A DNA stretch of 64,000 nucleotides from JAYZDK01 sp964604165 (GCA_964604165.1 CAZRYF010000006.1:73013-137012); one strand, 5' to 3'; positions 53,269 through 62,021 are shown, counted from the first letter of the stretch. Notes: generated by a model not told the origin, from the letters alone. Numbers and translations: made by a program.

Positions 53269-54731
53269 ATCTCCAGAGCCGTCGTCGCCTGGCCCATGGA
53301 GGCAACGCGACCCTCATGAGCGCTTTGGTGGTGCTGCTCATTGGGGTGCTGGTTGGAGTCGCTGAGCGCAGTCCACTGCGCTGGGATCTGTCTGAAGATG
53401 CCGCCAGCAAGCTTCAGCGGGGCACCGTGCACAAGTTGGAGCTTCTCGAGTCCGAAGGTGTCGAGGTGAAGATCACCGTGTTCACGGCCCAGCAGGGAAA
53501 GAAGGACACCTACTTCAAGAACCGCGCGGCCCGCGATTTCCTGGAGGAGCTGGGGCACGCCTCCCCCGTGGTGAACTGGCGGATTGTGGATTTTGACAGG
53601 GAACGCCTCACCGCGGAGGAGCTGGGGGTCGGGGAATACGGCCACATGACCATTCAGCGTGGAGAAGATCGGGTGGATCTGCGGGACCGGGATTTGTTTC
53701 GTCGGGTCGGCAAAGGGGCCGAACGGCGGATGGAATTCCTGGGAGAGGCTGCGTTCAACCGCGCGGCCTCGCAGCTGCTCTCCAAGCGAAAGAAGGTGAT
53801 CTACTCCCTGGAGGGCCATGGAGAGCGAGACGTGGAGGACAGAGGGCCTGGAGGCCTGACGAGCCTGGTTGAGATCCTGGACAAGGAGAACTACGAGGTA
53901 GAGACCCTGGATTTGTTCCGGGATCGCCTGGGAGATGTGGCGCCATCGATACCTGCCGATGCTGCAGCGGTGTTGTTGGCCCGTCCCCGTGCTTTGCTCA
54001 CGGTGGCGGAAGAGACTGCCCTCTCTGAGTACGTGGGAAGAGGCGGTGCACTGATGATTTGGGTGGACCCTGGCCACCCCGCCCCGTCCATCCTGGCGGA
54101 TCTGGAGGTCACGGTGGCCGAGGGGCTGGTCATGGACCGCACCCTGGTGTTTCCGTACAACGACCGCCCAGTGCCCCGGTATCGCTCCCACGCCATCACC
54201 CAGGATCTCGCCGAGGAAAAGTTGGTAACGGTCCTGGCCCACATCGCGCCCCTGGTGTCTCCCGTGGAGGCCCCGGGCTGGCTGCGGCATGAGCCCTTGC
54301 TTCAAACGGCGCGATCCGGGTGGATCGAGAGGGGGGGGGCGCTTGAAGGGGGCACGGCCTTGTACCAACCGGAGATCGATGGAGAGGGGCCGGGCACCAT
54401 GTCCGTGGCGGTCCAGGTGCTTCCCGGGGAGGAAGGGCCGGTCCCTCCGGGGCGGCCCGTGGCTCGCGCCGTGGTGGTGGGGGACTCGGAGCTGGCCACC
54501 AACCAGCTCCTGGCAGAAGGGCCTGGAAACGCGTCCTTTTTGGTGAACGCTTTTCGTTGGCTTCTTGGGGATGAGGCGCGGCTCTCAGTGGTGGGGCGAC
54601 CCACCACCGTGCGTCGCCTGGCCCTGACTGCCGAGGATCGGGGGGTCATCCGTTGGGTGGCGTTGGGGCTTCTGCCTTTGCTGACCCTGCTCCTGGGCGG
54701 TGCTGTCTGGGCATCCAGGAGGGGGAGATGA
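53259..54731 (+). CDS. GldG-like ABC-associated membrane protein
   Basis: 490 residues from the ATG at 53259. An N-terminal membrane helix (about 20-37, LMSALVVLLIGVLVGVAE) is followed by RWDLSEDAASKLQRGTVHKLE and VEVKITVFTAQ, the start of the GldG/ABC_transp_aux extracytoplasmic domain. Further motifs are VIYSLEGHGERDVE and ALMIWVDPGHP. A second membrane helix lies near the C-terminus (VALGLLPLLTLLLGGAVWA). In GldF/G-like systems this subunit extends into the periplasm. The DUF4340 gene starts 4 bases before its end. Confidence 0.9.
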   Translation: MALNLQSRRRLAHGGNATLMSALVVLLIGVLVGVAERSPLRWDLSEDAASKLQRGTVHKLELLESEGVEVKITVFTAQQGKKDTYFKNRAARDFLEELGHASPVVNWRIVDFDRERLTAEELGVGEYGHMTIQRGEDRVDLRDRDLFRRVGKGAERRMEFLGEAAFNRAASQLLSKRKKVIYSLEGHGERDVEDRGPGGLTSLVEILDKENYEVETLDLFRDRLGDVAPSIPADAAAVLLARPRALLTVAEETALSEYVGRGGALMIWVDPGHPAPSILADLEVTVAEGLVMDRTLVFPYNDRPVPRYRSHAITQDLAEEKLVTVLAHIAPLVSPVEAPGWLRHEPLLQTARSGWIERGGALEGGTALYQPEIDGEGPGTMSVAVQVLPGEEGPVPPGRPVARAVVVGDSELATNQLLAEGPGNASFLVNAFRWLLGDEARLSVVGRPTTVRRLALTAEDRGVIRWVALGLLPLLTLLLGGAVWASRRGR

Positions 54732-56203
54732 AGGCATTTCGAGGTACTTTCGTGGTGGCGGTGCTCCTGGCGCTGGCCTGGTTCGGTGCGGACTTCTTTG
54801 CTCCGGAGGTGGCTCCGACCTTTGTAGACAGCATGGAGCCGGCGCTGTTTCGCTTTGAGAAGCAAGAAGTAGTGCGGGTCGAGGTCAAGCGCCCCGAGGA
54901 TACTCTGGTGCTCAAGGAAACCGATGCGGGCTGGGTTCTTGAGGAGTCTGGATTCGTTGCTTCCCGTTCTATGGTCAACCGGGTCAAGCACCAGCTCCAC
55001 GACCTCAACGCCCGGGCCACGGTGATTGAGGCCCCCGAAGACATGGCACTCTACGGGCTGGGCGCTCAAGCTGTGCAGGTGCGGGTGGAGCTTCGGGAGG
55101 GGGATCCCATCGAGTTCCTGGCGGGGGATCCAAACCCAAGCAGCGTCAGCTACTACATCAAGCCCATTCCGGGGAATCGCATCTACACGGTGAAAAAGAG
55201 CGCCGTGGACTACTACTCCTTTACTCTGGACGAGTTCCGGGAGCGGCGCTTTGCCTCTTTTGACTCCAAAGACGTGGACGCCATCGAGGCAGACCTGCCC
55301 GGCGGAAGGCGACTGCAGCTACAGCGTCTTGGCGAGCACCTTTGGGAGCTTACAGAGCCATTTCCCATGGCGGCCTCCCGGGACAAGGCCCGGTCCCTTA
55401 TGGGGCGGGTCTCGGGCTTGAAGGCCCGGGAGTTTGCGAGGGATCTGCCGGAGGGGGATGACTCGGACCTGCGCTTGTATGGTCTGGACAGCCCCCGGGC
55501 CTTGATCACCCTGAAGTTTGGAAACCGAGACCCCCTGGTTCTGCGAATTGGCCGCCCGGTGTCCGATGCGAAGGACGAGGATCTGGCCTACATGATCGTG
55601 GAGGGGGACCGAACGGTGTACACCGCACGGCAGGCGCTGCTGGACGAGTTTGGCGGTGACCCGGAGGATTTGCGGCTTCGGCGCTTTATGCGCATGGAGG
55701 GCAGCGACGTGGTGGCCTTGAAGGTCTGGCTGGAAGGGGGAGAGGAAGGAGACCCATCCGGGGAGGTTCATCTGCGCAAGGGAGTCTCCAAGTGGGAGTG
55801 GGCGGATGGTCGGCCGGTGCCGGGGTCAACGCCGGAGCGCGTGGCGACGCGGGTGGCGTCGGTGCGGGCCGAGGAGTTTGTCGCGGATGCGCCGAAGAAC
55901 CTGGCCGCCTTCGGCTTGGATACGCCCGTGGCCCGTGCCATTGTTGCAACAAGCGATGGCACCCAACGCACGCTGTTGATCGGGGGGGAGGGAGAGCCCT
56001 GGATGGACTCGGAGGAGCGCCCCATGGAGCGCTACTTCGCCAAGGTCGAGGAGGAGCCCGCGGTGTACTTGGTGGACCGTGGGGCCCTGTCTGTGCTCCA
56101 GGACGCGGTGCGAGAACACAGCCGCAAGTTGGACCGGGACGAGGACAAGGAGGAGCGACGGGACGCCATGGAGTTGGCTCGATCCAAGGACGCGACAGAA
56201 TGA
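54728..56203 (+). CDS. DUF4340 protein, ABC partner
   Basis: 491 residues from an ATG overlapping the previous stop; GGGGGAG lies 1-7 bases upstream. An N-terminal helix (FVVAVLLALAWFGADFF) anchors a large periplasmic protein with three repeated units, each with a VLEESGF/ELTEPFPM-type strand followed by LYGLDSP or FGLDTP-type ends; this is the DUF4340 pattern. Such proteins are nearly always beside GldA/F/G-like genes and probably form its periplasmic part. The acidic/Arg-rich C-terminus runs into the overlapping selenoprotein candidate gene (ATGA). Confidence 0.88.
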   Translation: MKAFRGTFVVAVLLALAWFGADFFAPEVAPTFVDSMEPALFRFEKQEVVRVEVKRPEDTLVLKETDAGWVLEESGFVASRSMVNRVKHQLHDLNARATVIEAPEDMALYGLGAQAVQVRVELREGDPIEFLAGDPNPSSVSYYIKPIPGNRIYTVKKSAVDYYSFTLDEFRERRFASFDSKDVDAIEADLPGGRRLQLQRLGEHLWELTEPFPMAASRDKARSLMGRVSGLKAREFARDLPEGDDSDLRLYGLDSPRALITLKFGNRDPLVLRIGRPVSDAKDEDLAYMIVEGDRTVYTARQALLDEFGGDPEDLRLRRFMRMEGSDVVALKVWLEGGEEGDPSGEVHLRKGVSKWEWADGRPVPGSTPERVATRVASVRAEEFVADAPKNLAAFGLDTPVARAIVATSDGTQRTLLIGGEGEPWMDSEERPMERYFAKVEEEPAVYLVDRGALSVLQDAVREHSRKLDRDEDKEERRDAMELARSKDATE

Positions 56204-57525
56204 CTTTTGCGACCTTTGCAGGTGCTCTCCTCTATGGGTGTCTCGCCAGCCAACCCCAGGCAGGCAGGGTGGAGCCCGCCCGGGTCACGCTGGTTTACTC
56301 CCACAATGTAGACGGTGAAATCGAGCCTTGTGGCTGACCCAAGAATCCTCTGGGCGGTCTGTCCAGGCGAGCGGTACTGCTGGAGGAAGTGAAGAAAGAG
56401 AGCGCGGTGGTGGTGGTGGACGGCGGGGATCTGTTTTGGAAGGCCCGGTTTCTTCCGCCGGCCCGCCAGGCGCAGCAAGCGGAGAAGGCAAAGCTCCAGG
56501 CGGAAGCATTTGCTTTGGGGGGGATGGACGCTTTTGTACCGGGCGAGGGGGACTTTTCCCTGGGCTTGGAGACCTTCTTGGATGTGGTGCAGACCCATGA
56601 TTTACCGGTGTTGGCGGCCGGCTTGGTCTGTGGGGAGAACCGTTTTGAAGGGGGGCGTGTGATCGAGAGAGGCGGTGTCCGGGTGGGGTTGATCGGTATG
56701 GTGGGGGTGGGGCCTGCGGGCTGCGAGGGAGGTACAGGGGTGAAAGGGGTGCGGGAGGAAATCGAGCGGCAGGGGCCAGTGGATGTGCGTGTGGTGATTG
56801 CTCACGGAACCGCGGCCCAGGTTGCGGAGGTCGGGCGCCTGTCCCGGGTCGACTTTGTCCTCGATGGCCACGCCCGTCGTACCTGGATGAACCCCAAGCC
56901 CCTGGAAGGGGGGGGGTTCGAGCTGGGGGCAGGCTCTCGGGGGAAGCGGCTGGGGATGTTGTCCCTGGAGGTGCGACCTGGTGGAGAGGGGTGGGGGCCT
57001 GCACAAGAGCGGGGATCCCACCACCGGTTCAAGAACCTGGTGGTGGATCTGAATGCTGAGATCGGGGAACACCACCCCACGCAGCAGCTGGTGGAGGCGG
57101 CCAAGTCCCAGATCGCTGCAGCGGCCCAGGAGCCCCAGGATGTGGCGCTGGACGGACCTTTTGTTGGCTCTAGCGCTTGCCTTGGCTGCCATCCGACCCA
57201 GTTTGCCCAGTGGCGGACCACTGGACACAGCCATGCCCTGGGCACTCTGGAGCAGGTGGGGCGGTCTATGGATTTGGATTGTTTTGCCTGCCACGTGACG
57301 GGCGCCCATGACCCAAGGGGGCCGGGACATCCCTCCCAGGTGGGCGTCTTGCGAAACGTGGGTTGCGAGTCCTGTCACGGCCCGGGGGAGACGCATCTTG
57401 CAGCACCGGTGGCCGGAACCATTCAGCGCCGGGTGGAGCGATCGACCTGTGAGCAGTGCCACGATGGGGAACAGGACGGGGGGCGTTTTGACTGGGAGAG
57501 GTACCTGCCAAAGGTAAAGCACTGA
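56200..57525 (+). CDS. Candidate selenocysteine-containing tetraheme metallophosphatase-like lipoprotein
   Basis: 441 residues if the in-frame TGA at 56335-56337 is read as selenocysteine 46. A lipobox ends ALLYGC (Cys 14). Residues about 28-300 resemble a UshA-type metallophosphatase fold whose metal ligands are weak (YSHNVDG, VVDGGDLF, PGEGDFSLG, VLDGHARR). The early motif reads EPCG-TGA-PKNPLGGLSRRA, where relatives have EPCGC...GGL.RR, so the TGA replaces a conserved Cys. The C-terminus is a cytochrome c554-like domain with CXXCH at 327, 361, 389 and 417. The four hemes require export, and the only signal is upstream of the TGA. Alternatives are a nonsense mutation or a sequencing error. 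It is coupled to the DUF4340 gene by an ATGA overlap. Confidence 0.75.
56335..56370 (+). promoter_or_regulatory. SECIS-like hairpin after an in-frame TGA
   Basis: Immediately downstream of the TGA (56335-56337), bases 56346-56355 pair with 56361-56370 as a 10-position stem (six Watson-Crick pairs around GGG/CC and CTC/GAG-type contacts, two G-U wobbles near 56354/56362 and 56349/56367, and one C-C mismatch at 56348/56368). It closes on the 5-base loop GGTCT at 56356-56360. The loop begins 18 bases after the TGA. As I recall the E. coli fdhF element, its GGUCU loop is at the same distance. This geometry is what bacterial SelB recognises. Confidence 0.6.
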
Positions 57526-57527
57526 TT

Positions 57528-57544
57528 CACGGGCTGCGCCCGTG
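57528..57544. terminator. Hairpin after the ABC/selenoprotein operon
   Basis: CACGGGC (57528-57534) and GCCCGTG (57538-57544) form a perfect 7-base-pair stem with a 3-base loop, 3 bases after the stop. No U-tract follows (GGGGGGC instead), so it may act as a Rho-aided end or mRNA stabiliser. The remaining bases to 57627 hold G/C-rich sequence and no gene. Confidence 0.45.
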
Positions 57545-57627
57545 GGGGGCAGCCAAGGGGGGGCGCCAAAACCCGCCTCGCTGGCGCACTACGGGCCCTC
57601 GCAACGAATCCTGGTGAAATATCCGGT

Positions 57628-58095
57628 CTAGAACGCGAACGTCGCTTCCACCCCGCCGGACCACCAGGTCGCTCCGATCTCACCATCGGTCAAGACCCCG
57701 TTGTAGGCGCCGGTCAGGCCCAGGTCGATCTTGGGAATGGAGGTAAACACCACGGCGACCCCCAACTCCTCCATCACCACAGGAGTGTCCCCGCTTAAGA
57801 CCGCACCGGCCCTTGCGAAGACCCGCGGCTGCACCACCGGGCCCGCCCCGACGGTGAGGCCGGCCATGGCGATGGGGGCGGACTCATCGTTTGTGAGGGT
57901 CACCCCTCCCAGGAGCTCGGGCTGCACCATGACCGTGGCGAAGCGCCACCGAAGGCCGTAGCGCAGGCGCAAGTCCTGGCCGCCGCCATCGATGCCGTAG
58001 GACATGGTGGCGCCAATGACGCTCTTCTTGGCGTGGGCTGTGGTGGGCGTGAGGGTGCCCAGGAGGAGGGCGCCAAGGAAGAGGATCTGTTTCAT
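57628..58095 (-). CDS. Small predicted outer-membrane barrel protein
   Basis: 155 residues from the ATG at 58095, which has AGGGGTGA 6 bases upstream; a GTG at 58104 overlapping the upstream stop is the alternative. The signal peptide is MKQILFLGALLLGTLTPTTAHA. The mature part has eight short amphipathic strands and ends GGVEATFAF with terminal Phe, as expected for a small barrel. The family is unknown. It lies directly after the PpiD-like chaperone gene and is probably co-expressed. Confidence 0.65.
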   Translation of the reverse strand: MKQILFLGALLLGTLTPTTAHAKKSVIGATMSYGIDGGGQDLRLRYGLRWRFATVMVQPELLGGVTLTNDESAPIAMAGLTVGAGPVVQPRVFARAGAVLSGDTPVVMEELGVAVVFTSIPKIDLGLTGAYNGVLTDGEIGATWWSGGVEATFAF

Positions 58096-58100
58096 GGGGT

Positions 58101-59603
58101 TCACCCCTGGTTGCCGGACCAGTATCGCCTGACCTTTGCTTCACTGACCAGGGAGTCTTCCCAACCCTGGTACACGCGCTGGCGTTCCTCGGCGAGAAGC
58201 TTCAATTCCACCATCTCAGCTTCAGTCTCAAAAGCGGTCATGTCTGCATCGGTACGGGACACGAGTCGGGCGATGACTCGGTTTCCACCGATCTGGTACA
58301 CGTTGGGAAGCACGGAATCGGGATCCGCTTGGGCAGCATCGGCCAGGAGCTCCGGGGCGGGTCCCAGGTCCCGGATGACCGGGGTCCCCAGGGTGGCCTG
58401 GGGCTCGGCCCGGACCGCTGCGCCGGTTTTGTCCAGGAGCTCTTGAGCGACAGTGCCATCGGACTCCCAGCTGGAGGTCAGATCCGCCATGTAGGCCTCG
58501 GCCGCCATCTCGACGTTGTCGAGGGCCACAAGTTCCCGGGCCAGGTCGGTCTTGGCGTCGTCAAAGGAGACGGTCTCGGCTTCCAGGGCCTCGTTCACAA
58601 AGACCAGGCGCAGGTCTGTCGCGGTCTCCACCACCTCCGTCAATCCGTCGGTGCCTGCTGCAAAGACAGCGTCGGCGATCACTGGACCCATTTGCTCATC
58701 GGTGCGCTCTCCCCGGGAACCTCCGTCGTTGGCAGAGACATCCTGGGAGTTTGCGGTAGCCAGGTCCTTGAACAAGGCCAGTCGAGCCGCCCCATCTTCA
58801 ATGGCAGCAAGGTCGCTGCGGAACCCGTCCAGAGTGGCCCGCACCGTGGCGTCGTCCACATCATCGCTGCCGGTCTTCAGGACCAGGGTGTGGGTTGTGG
58901 CCCGGCGGGGCAGGGAAAAGCGGCTGTCCAGGGATGCGTCGTAGGCTGCCCGGACTCGTTCCTCACTGGCGGCCAGGTAGGCGGCGACTGCATCCTCTTC
59001 CACCGCAACAAGGGGAAGCAGGGCGGAGTCGGGCACCGCAATCCACTCAAAGGACACCCGGGTGTTGTCGCGTGTGTAGCGCTGCTTTACCTGGGCGGTG
59101 GTCACCCGGGCGCCGCGCATGACGGCCTCTCGAAGGCGTGCCACGCGCATGGTCTCTCGGAGCTTTGCTTCAAACCGGGACTGGCTTCCGTAGTACCGCT
59201 TTACCTGCCGACCATAGAGGTCAACGGAGAAGTTGCCGTCGTCATCGGCAAACCGGGTGTCGTCCTGAATGGCCTGGGCAATCTCTGCATCGGAGACCTC
59301 AATCCCCAGGCGGTCAGCTTCCTGAATGAGGATCTCCCAGCCGATCATGCGCTGGAGGACCTGCGCCGCCAGGCCGTCATACGCCTCGTCGGACAAGGTG
59401 CCGGGCCGGGAGTAGCGCTCCCGTCGCATCTCGTTGTTGAACTGGGTGTCGGTGATTCGGGTGCCGTTTACCTCGGCCAGCACGGAGCTGGTCTGGCCTT
59501 GGCCTCCTACCCCCCAGAAGACAAAAGTCACCACGATGATGATCAGAATCAGCCCCATAAGGGGGCTGTCGGTGGACATGCGGACGCGGCTCATCATGGA
59601 CAT
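58101..59603 (-). CDS. PpiD/SurA-like periplasmic chaperone
   Basis: 500 residues from the ATG at 59603, with GGAGG 8 bases upstream. A short cytoplasmic end and one membrane helix (about 15-31, LMGLILIIIVVTFVFWGV) are followed by VLAEVNGTRITDTQFNNEM, the SurA_N_3 start, and long chaperone helices. The middle shows a parvulin-like stretch (about 250-360), but the usual catalytic Cys/His pattern could not be confirmed. PpiD-type proteins assist folding of proteins leaving the Sec translocon. Confidence 0.88.
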   Translation of the reverse strand: MSMMSRVRMSTDSPLMGLILIIIVVTFVFWGVGGQGQTSSVLAEVNGTRITDTQFNNEMRRERYSRPGTLSDEAYDGLAAQVLQRMIGWEILIQEADRLGIEVSDAEIAQAIQDDTRFADDDGNFSVDLYGRQVKRYYGSQSRFEAKLRETMRVARLREAVMRGARVTTAQVKQRYTRDNTRVSFEWIAVPDSALLPLVAVEEDAVAAYLAASEERVRAAYDASLDSRFSLPRRATTHTLVLKTGSDDVDDATVRATLDGFRSDLAAIEDGAARLALFKDLATANSQDVSANDGGSRGERTDEQMGPVIADAVFAAGTDGLTEVVETATDLRLVFVNEALEAETVSFDDAKTDLARELVALDNVEMAAEAYMADLTSSWESDGTVAQELLDKTGAAVRAEPQATLGTPVIRDLGPAPELLADAAQADPDSVLPNVYQIGGNRVIARLVSRTDADMTAFETEAEMVELKLLAEERQRVYQGWEDSLVSEAKVRRYWSGNQG

Positions 59604-59680
59604 GCGTGAATCCTCCGGAATTCCGTGTGCGGTGAGGGGTTTAAGACGCTTCCCGCACGGTGCAAGCCCAGGGGCGCCCC

Positions 59681-60643
59681 CTATTTCGGAGGTGCGCCCA
59701 CGCTGCCACCGGTACTGCCCTTGTCCGAGCCTTTGCTGCCCCCCTTGCCCGAGCCCTTGCCGCTGCTCTCTTGTGCGCTCTTGGCAGGTTCTTTTGTGGG
59801 AGGAAAGTCGCTCGCCTTCCACTGGACGGCGAGGGTGTCTTCTGAGAGCGCGTTTCGCCGATAGCGCTTCTTTGCGCCCGGCATCCACTCCTGCAGGTTG
59901 GCCTTTCGCTGCTCATGGCTGGGGTGGGTGGACAAGAATGTGGGCATGCCGATTCCGTCTTTGGCGGCCTCCATGCGGTTCCATACGCGCACAGATTCTT
60001 CCGGGGGATAGCCGGCCTTGGCCATGTACATCAGGCCGATGACGTCTGCCTCTCGCTCGTGGGCCCGGGAAAAGGGAAGGGCCACCCCGACCTCAATTCC
60101 GACCCCGAGCGCTGCAATGACCAGCTGCTGTTGGTCCTTCGTGAGGGCGGTCTGATCATCCAGGTAGAGCCACAACGCCCCGAGGCCCCCCAGGACCGCG
60201 AGCTTTTGGGAGAGTCGCTCCGCTCCGTGGTGCGCCGTGGCGTGGCCCACCTCGTGCCCCATCACAAAGGCCAGCCCCGCCTCGTTCTTCACCACGGGCA
60301 ACAGACCGGTGTAGACGCCGATCTTCCCGCCGGGCAGACACCAGGCGTTGAGGGTGTTGTTGTTCCGAATGAGGGAGAATTCCCAGTCGTAGTTCTTTTC
60401 GTTGGCCACCCTGGCGATGCGTTTGCCCACCTGGTTGAGGGTGCGGTTGTTCTCGCCCTTTCGGGCCACTTTTACCTCGGCGAGCATGGTGGAGTAGGTC
60501 AGCGCGCCGAGCCCTCGCATCAGACCATCGGGCAAAACGTTGAACTGTTTGCGGCCGGTATAGGGCACTTTGAAGCAGGCGGTGACGGTGGCTGCAACCA
60601 GCGCGATCGCGGCAACTCGTTTCAGGGTGCGGATTGACGGCAT
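59681..60643 (-). CDS. M48-family metalloprotease lipoprotein
   Basis: 320 residues. The lipobox ends VTAC (lipidated Cys 23). The zinc site is HEVGH (H130, E131, H134) with the third ligand Glu in HEREADVIG, as in BepA/LoiP-type M48 peptidases. The C-terminal 25 or so residues form a low-complexity Gly/Ser/Lys tail (GKGSGKGGSKGSDKG). It likely controls quality of outer-membrane proteins. The location next to a PpiD-like chaperone gene fits that role. Confidence 0.92.
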   Translation of the reverse strand: MPSIRTLKRVAAIALVAATVTACFKVPYTGRKQFNVLPDGLMRGLGALTYSTMLAEVKVARKGENNRTLNQVGKRIARVANEKNYDWEFSLIRNNNTLNAWCLPGGKIGVYTGLLPVVKNEAGLAFVMGHEVGHATAHHGAERLSQKLAVLGGLGALWLYLDDQTALTKDQQQLVIAALGVGIEVGVALPFSRAHEREADVIGLMYMAKAGYPPEESVRVWNRMEAAKDGIGMPTFLSTHPSHEQRKANLQEWMPGAKKRYRRNALSEDTLAVQWKASDFPPTKEPAKSAQESSGKGSGKGGSKGSDKGSTGGSVGAPPK

Positions 60644-60706
60644 TTGGATTCTCCCGGTCGGTCCTACGGGAGTCTAACGCCGAGATTCATCCGGTCATAG
60701 AAAGTC

Positions 60707-60735
60707 TTGTCTCGTCAAGAGCTACTTGCTATAGA
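60707..60735 (+). promoter_or_regulatory. Sigma-70-like promoter for the MreB-like gene
   Basis: TTGTCT at 60707-60712 and TATAGA at 60730-60735 are spaced 17 bases. The TGC just before the -10 makes an extended -10. A leader of about 75 bases would precede the ATG at 60815. The rest of 60644-60814 shows nothing else. Confidence 0.5.
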
Positions 60736-60814
60736 AAAAGGTGGGTCTGTGCCCGCCCAATCTCGCGGGATCGCAGCACTTCCTGCCCTTCCTTCCCATC
60801 TTGCCCCCCGACAC

Positions 60815-61876
60815 ATGATCACCCGCGTCTTCTCCGGCGTCCTGGATGCATTCTCCCAGGACCTCGCCATCGACCTGGGCACCGGCAACACGTATGTACA
60901 CGTGGCCGGTCGGGGAGTGGTGTGTCGTGAGCCAACGGTGGTGGCGGTGTTTCAGAACCGGAGGGGAGAGCGCCAGGTCATCGCCGTGGGCACGGAAGCC
61001 AAGGCGATGTTGGGGCGAACCCCCTCGGACATTCAGGTGGTGCGGCCGGTCCGGGATGGGGTGATCGCGGACTTTGAGATTGCAGAGGCTCTGCTCAGGC
61101 ACCTGCTTCACCAGGTGGTGGGCCAGAGCCCTGTGGTGCGTCCAAACGCCATGGTGTGCATTCCCTACGGAACCACCGAGGTCGAAAAGCGGGCCATGCG
61201 GGAGTCCGCAGAGTCCGCCGGTGTTCGGCATGTGCACCTGGTGGAAGAGCCCATCGCTGCAGCGGTGGGGCTGGGAATGGACATTGCGGAGGCCCAGGGA
61301 AACATGGTGGTGGACGTGGGAGCGGGGACCACGGAGATCTCAGTGCTCTCCATGTCTGACATTGTTTATGCTCGAACGCTCCGCGTGGCGGGGGATGTTT
61401 TTGATGATGCGCTGGTTCGCTACCTTCGGGTGCAGCACGGACTTCTCGTGGGCCCGCGCACTGCGGAAGATCTGAAGGTCCGGCTTGGCAGCGCGGTGAG
61501 GCCCCGAAACCCAAGGACCCAGTGGGTCAAGGGGCGAGATCTCTCGTCCGGCTTCCCTCGGGCGCTGGAAGTGCACGCAGAAGAGGTCTTCCTGGCGCTC
61601 ATGGACTCCATTCATCTGGTGGTGGAGGGTGTGCTGGGAGCTCTGGAGAAGACGCCGCCGGAGCTGGCTGGCGACATTGTGGATCGCGGCATTGTGCTCA
61701 CGGGAGGAGGCGCCATGCTGCAGGGGCTCGACCGCGCCCTGCGAGAGGCCACGGGGATCCCGGTGATACTTGCCGAGGATCCGATGGCGGTTGTGGTCAC
61801 GGGCAGTGCGCGGGCCATGGAGACCCGGCAAGAGGTCGAAGTGACGGGAATGCTGCGTTTGGGCACCGCCTACTAG
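60815..61876 (+). CDS. mreB: MreB-like actin-family protein
   Basis: 353 residues from the ATG at 60815; the frame is open further upstream but lacks a signal for a longer protein. The phosphate-1 loop DLAIDLGTGNTYVHVAGRGVV and the phosphate-2 block VVDVGAGTTEISVLS, the adenosine motif GIVLTGGGAMLQGLDRAL and an N-terminal amphipathic start (MITRVFSGVLDAFSQ) are typical of MreB. MreB organises rod-shape peptidoglycan synthesis at the inner membrane. mreC and mreD, which normally follow, are absent here, so this may be a second or specialised copy. Confidence 0.9.
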   Translation: MITRVFSGVLDAFSQDLAIDLGTGNTYVHVAGRGVVCREPTVVAVFQNRRGERQVIAVGTEAKAMLGRTPSDIQVVRPVRDGVIADFEIAEALLRHLLHQVVGQSPVVRPNAMVCIPYGTTEVEKRAMRESAESAGVRHVHLVEEPIAAAVGLGMDIAEAQGNMVVDVGAGTTEISVLSMSDIVYARTLRVAGDVFDDALVRYLRVQHGLLVGPRTAEDLKVRLGSAVRPRNPRTQWVKGRDLSSGFPRALEVHAEEVFLALMDSIHLVVEGVLGALEKTPPELAGDIVDRGIVLTGGGAMLQGLDRALREATGIPVILAEDPMAVVVTGSARAMETRQEVEVTGMLRLGTAY

Positions 61877-61942
61877 TCTCGACTTTCGCCTTTTTGGGGG
61901 GCGAGTCGGCCTGCGGCATCCCGGCGGGTGACCACAGGGGAT

Positions 61943-61978
61943 CGCCCCTACAATCCACCCATTGGCCCCGTAGGGGCG
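61943..61978. repeat. Inverted repeat between mreB and trxA
   Basis: CGCCCCTAC (61943-61951) and GTAGGGGCG (61970-61978) are perfect 9-base arms with an 18-base gap. A second hairpin (GACT..CGCC with GGCG AGTC) lies at 61881-61907. This is a widespread GTAGGGGCG-type repeat in high-GC genomes and could serve as a two-way transcription end between convergent genes. Nothing else is seen in 61877-62021. Confidence 0.55.
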
Positions 61979-62021
61979 TGCTCGCCGACTTACGGCCCCT
62001 TTGGCCGCCCGCGAACAGTCG

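Noticed and set aside
56389..57525. Separate gene starting at the GTG at 56389 after a genuine TGA stop
   Set aside because: This would leave a tetraheme cytochrome with no export signal and split a continuous family motif (EPCG-stop-PKNPLGGL). No convincing ribosome binding site precedes that GTG. It is kept as the main alternative to selenocysteine.
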